A stretch of 64,000 nucleotides of DNA, taken from Pontibacter silvestris. GTDB taxonomy: Bacteria; Bacteroidota; Bacteroidia; Cytophagales; Hymenobacteraceae. The stretch spans positions 1 through 64,000 of the forward strand of contig NZ_JAJJWI010000020.1 of the NCBI RefSeq assembly GCF_020907275.1, given 5' to 3'. The position numbers were made by a program, and so were the translations under genes. Positions 63,755 to 64,000 of this stretch are shown here, in pieces. A model generated the notes under the pieces. The model was not told the origin of the DNA and searched no databases. It was given only the letters and a program-made list of their open reading frames with translations. Position 1 is the stretch's first letter. Every line of letters starts with the position of its first letter.

Positions 63755-63908
63755 ATCTACTAGTAAAGTTAAGGTTTTCCTTTACGTTCGCCTATCAACA
63801 AACGTCAGCCCCTAAAATTAACCTTCTACCCCTCTTATTTTTTCCAGAAATCAGCAACTCCCACCATATTTCAAAGTATAGCTTAATAGGTATTATGCTA
63901 AGCCATTT

Positions 63909-64000
63909 ATGAAACCAAGCTGGTTGAACATAGAAGAATATCCTTTTGAGTCAAAATATATAAAACTAGATGCAGGCATCATGCATTATATAGACGAAGG
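63909..64000 (+). CDS. Alpha/beta hydrolase, N-terminal fragment (runs off the window)
   Basis: 30 codons are visible: MKPSWLNIEEYPFESKYIKL followed by IMHYIDEG. The WL-x-EYPFxSKYxxL...MHYIDEG pattern is the start of alpha/beta-fold hydrolases of the haloalkane-dehalogenase-like group, just before the first nucleophile-adjacent His-Gly region. The catalytic part lies beyond the window, so only family membership can be suggested. Confidence 0.6.
   Translation, partial: MKPSWLNIEEYPFESKYIKLDAGIMHYIDE

Noticed and set aside
1..64000. tRNA, rRNA, CRISPR and insertion-sequence search by eye
   Set aside because: No cloverleaf-like T-arm signature, direct-repeat array or transposase frame was seen in the intergenic regions.

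Overview
This 64 kb window is chromosomal DNA from a Bacteroidota bacterium, most likely order Cytophagales and plausibly the Hymenobacteraceae/Pontibacter group. The assignment is inferred from gene content and order (bamD-rpoZ-coaC/coaB-porD-recN, mutL with two rhomboids, hpt-adk-obgE, grpE-dnaJ), from a type IX secretion protein (PorD/DUF4835), from a bacillithiol synthesis glycosyltransferase (BshA), and from many start-proximal copies of the Bacteroidota -7 promoter box TAnnTTTG. Almost every gene is an ordinary housekeeping or envelope gene. No rRNA, tRNA, CRISPR array, insertion sequence or prophage was seen.

Layout. 1-5.5 kb: small lipoproteins, an ECF sigma factor paired with a membrane-anchored HtrA-like protease, a fasciclin lipoprotein, a glycine-zipper stress protein, a DUF4142 lipoprotein and an SGNH esterase. 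5.9-9.9 kb: a Prc-type tail-specific protease and gamma-glutamyltranspeptidase. 9.9-11.6 kb: an accessory patch with a small hypothetical gene ending in an attC-like hairpin, a small membrane protein and a decayed PLP-enzyme pseudogene. 11.6-19.6 kb: an unknown protein, lysS, three YtxH-family stress proteins (one fused to a CsbD-like domain), a Kazal lipoprotein, a cupin, an M28 peptidase and fabI. 19.7-26.8 kb: a leftward block of bamD, rpoZ, coaC, coaB, porD, a small gene and recN, with an OstA/LptA-like gene upstream. 26.9-31 kb: tilS, mqo and mdh. 31.1-34.8 kb: mutL and two rhomboid proteases. 35.2-43.8 kb: a GH3/beta-lactamase fusion, bshA, a SerB-SerA fusion followed by a serC-like aminotransferase, and an IscA-type protein. 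43.9-53.3 kb: a ChaN-like protein, a NatAB-type ABC exporter, grpE-dnaJ, hpt-adk-obgE, a remnant of a membrane pyrophosphatase gene and an M42-like peptidase. 53.4-63.8 kb: a TPR protein, then a surface-glycan cluster (three glycosyltransferases, a divergent GT-B-like protein, UDP-xylose synthase, UDP-glucose dehydrogenase, asparagine synthase). The window ends in the first 30 codons of an alpha/beta hydrolase.

How the genes work together. The serine block encodes the whole 3-phosphoglycerate-to-serine route in two genes. Mqo and Mdh both handle malate/oxaloacetate. ugd and uxs make UDP-glucuronate and UDP-xylose, probably for the adjacent glycosyltransferases. BamD, PorD and the OstA-like protein serve outer-membrane biogenesis.

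Most unusual items: the attC-like site at the stop codon of a hypothetical gene; two pseudogenes (a trans-sulfuration enzyme and hppA) that each keep their N- and C-terminal ends but have lost the middle; the usually fused coaBC gene split by an apparent one-base shift; and the sigma/protease pair. Product names come from reading motifs by eye; no database search was possible.
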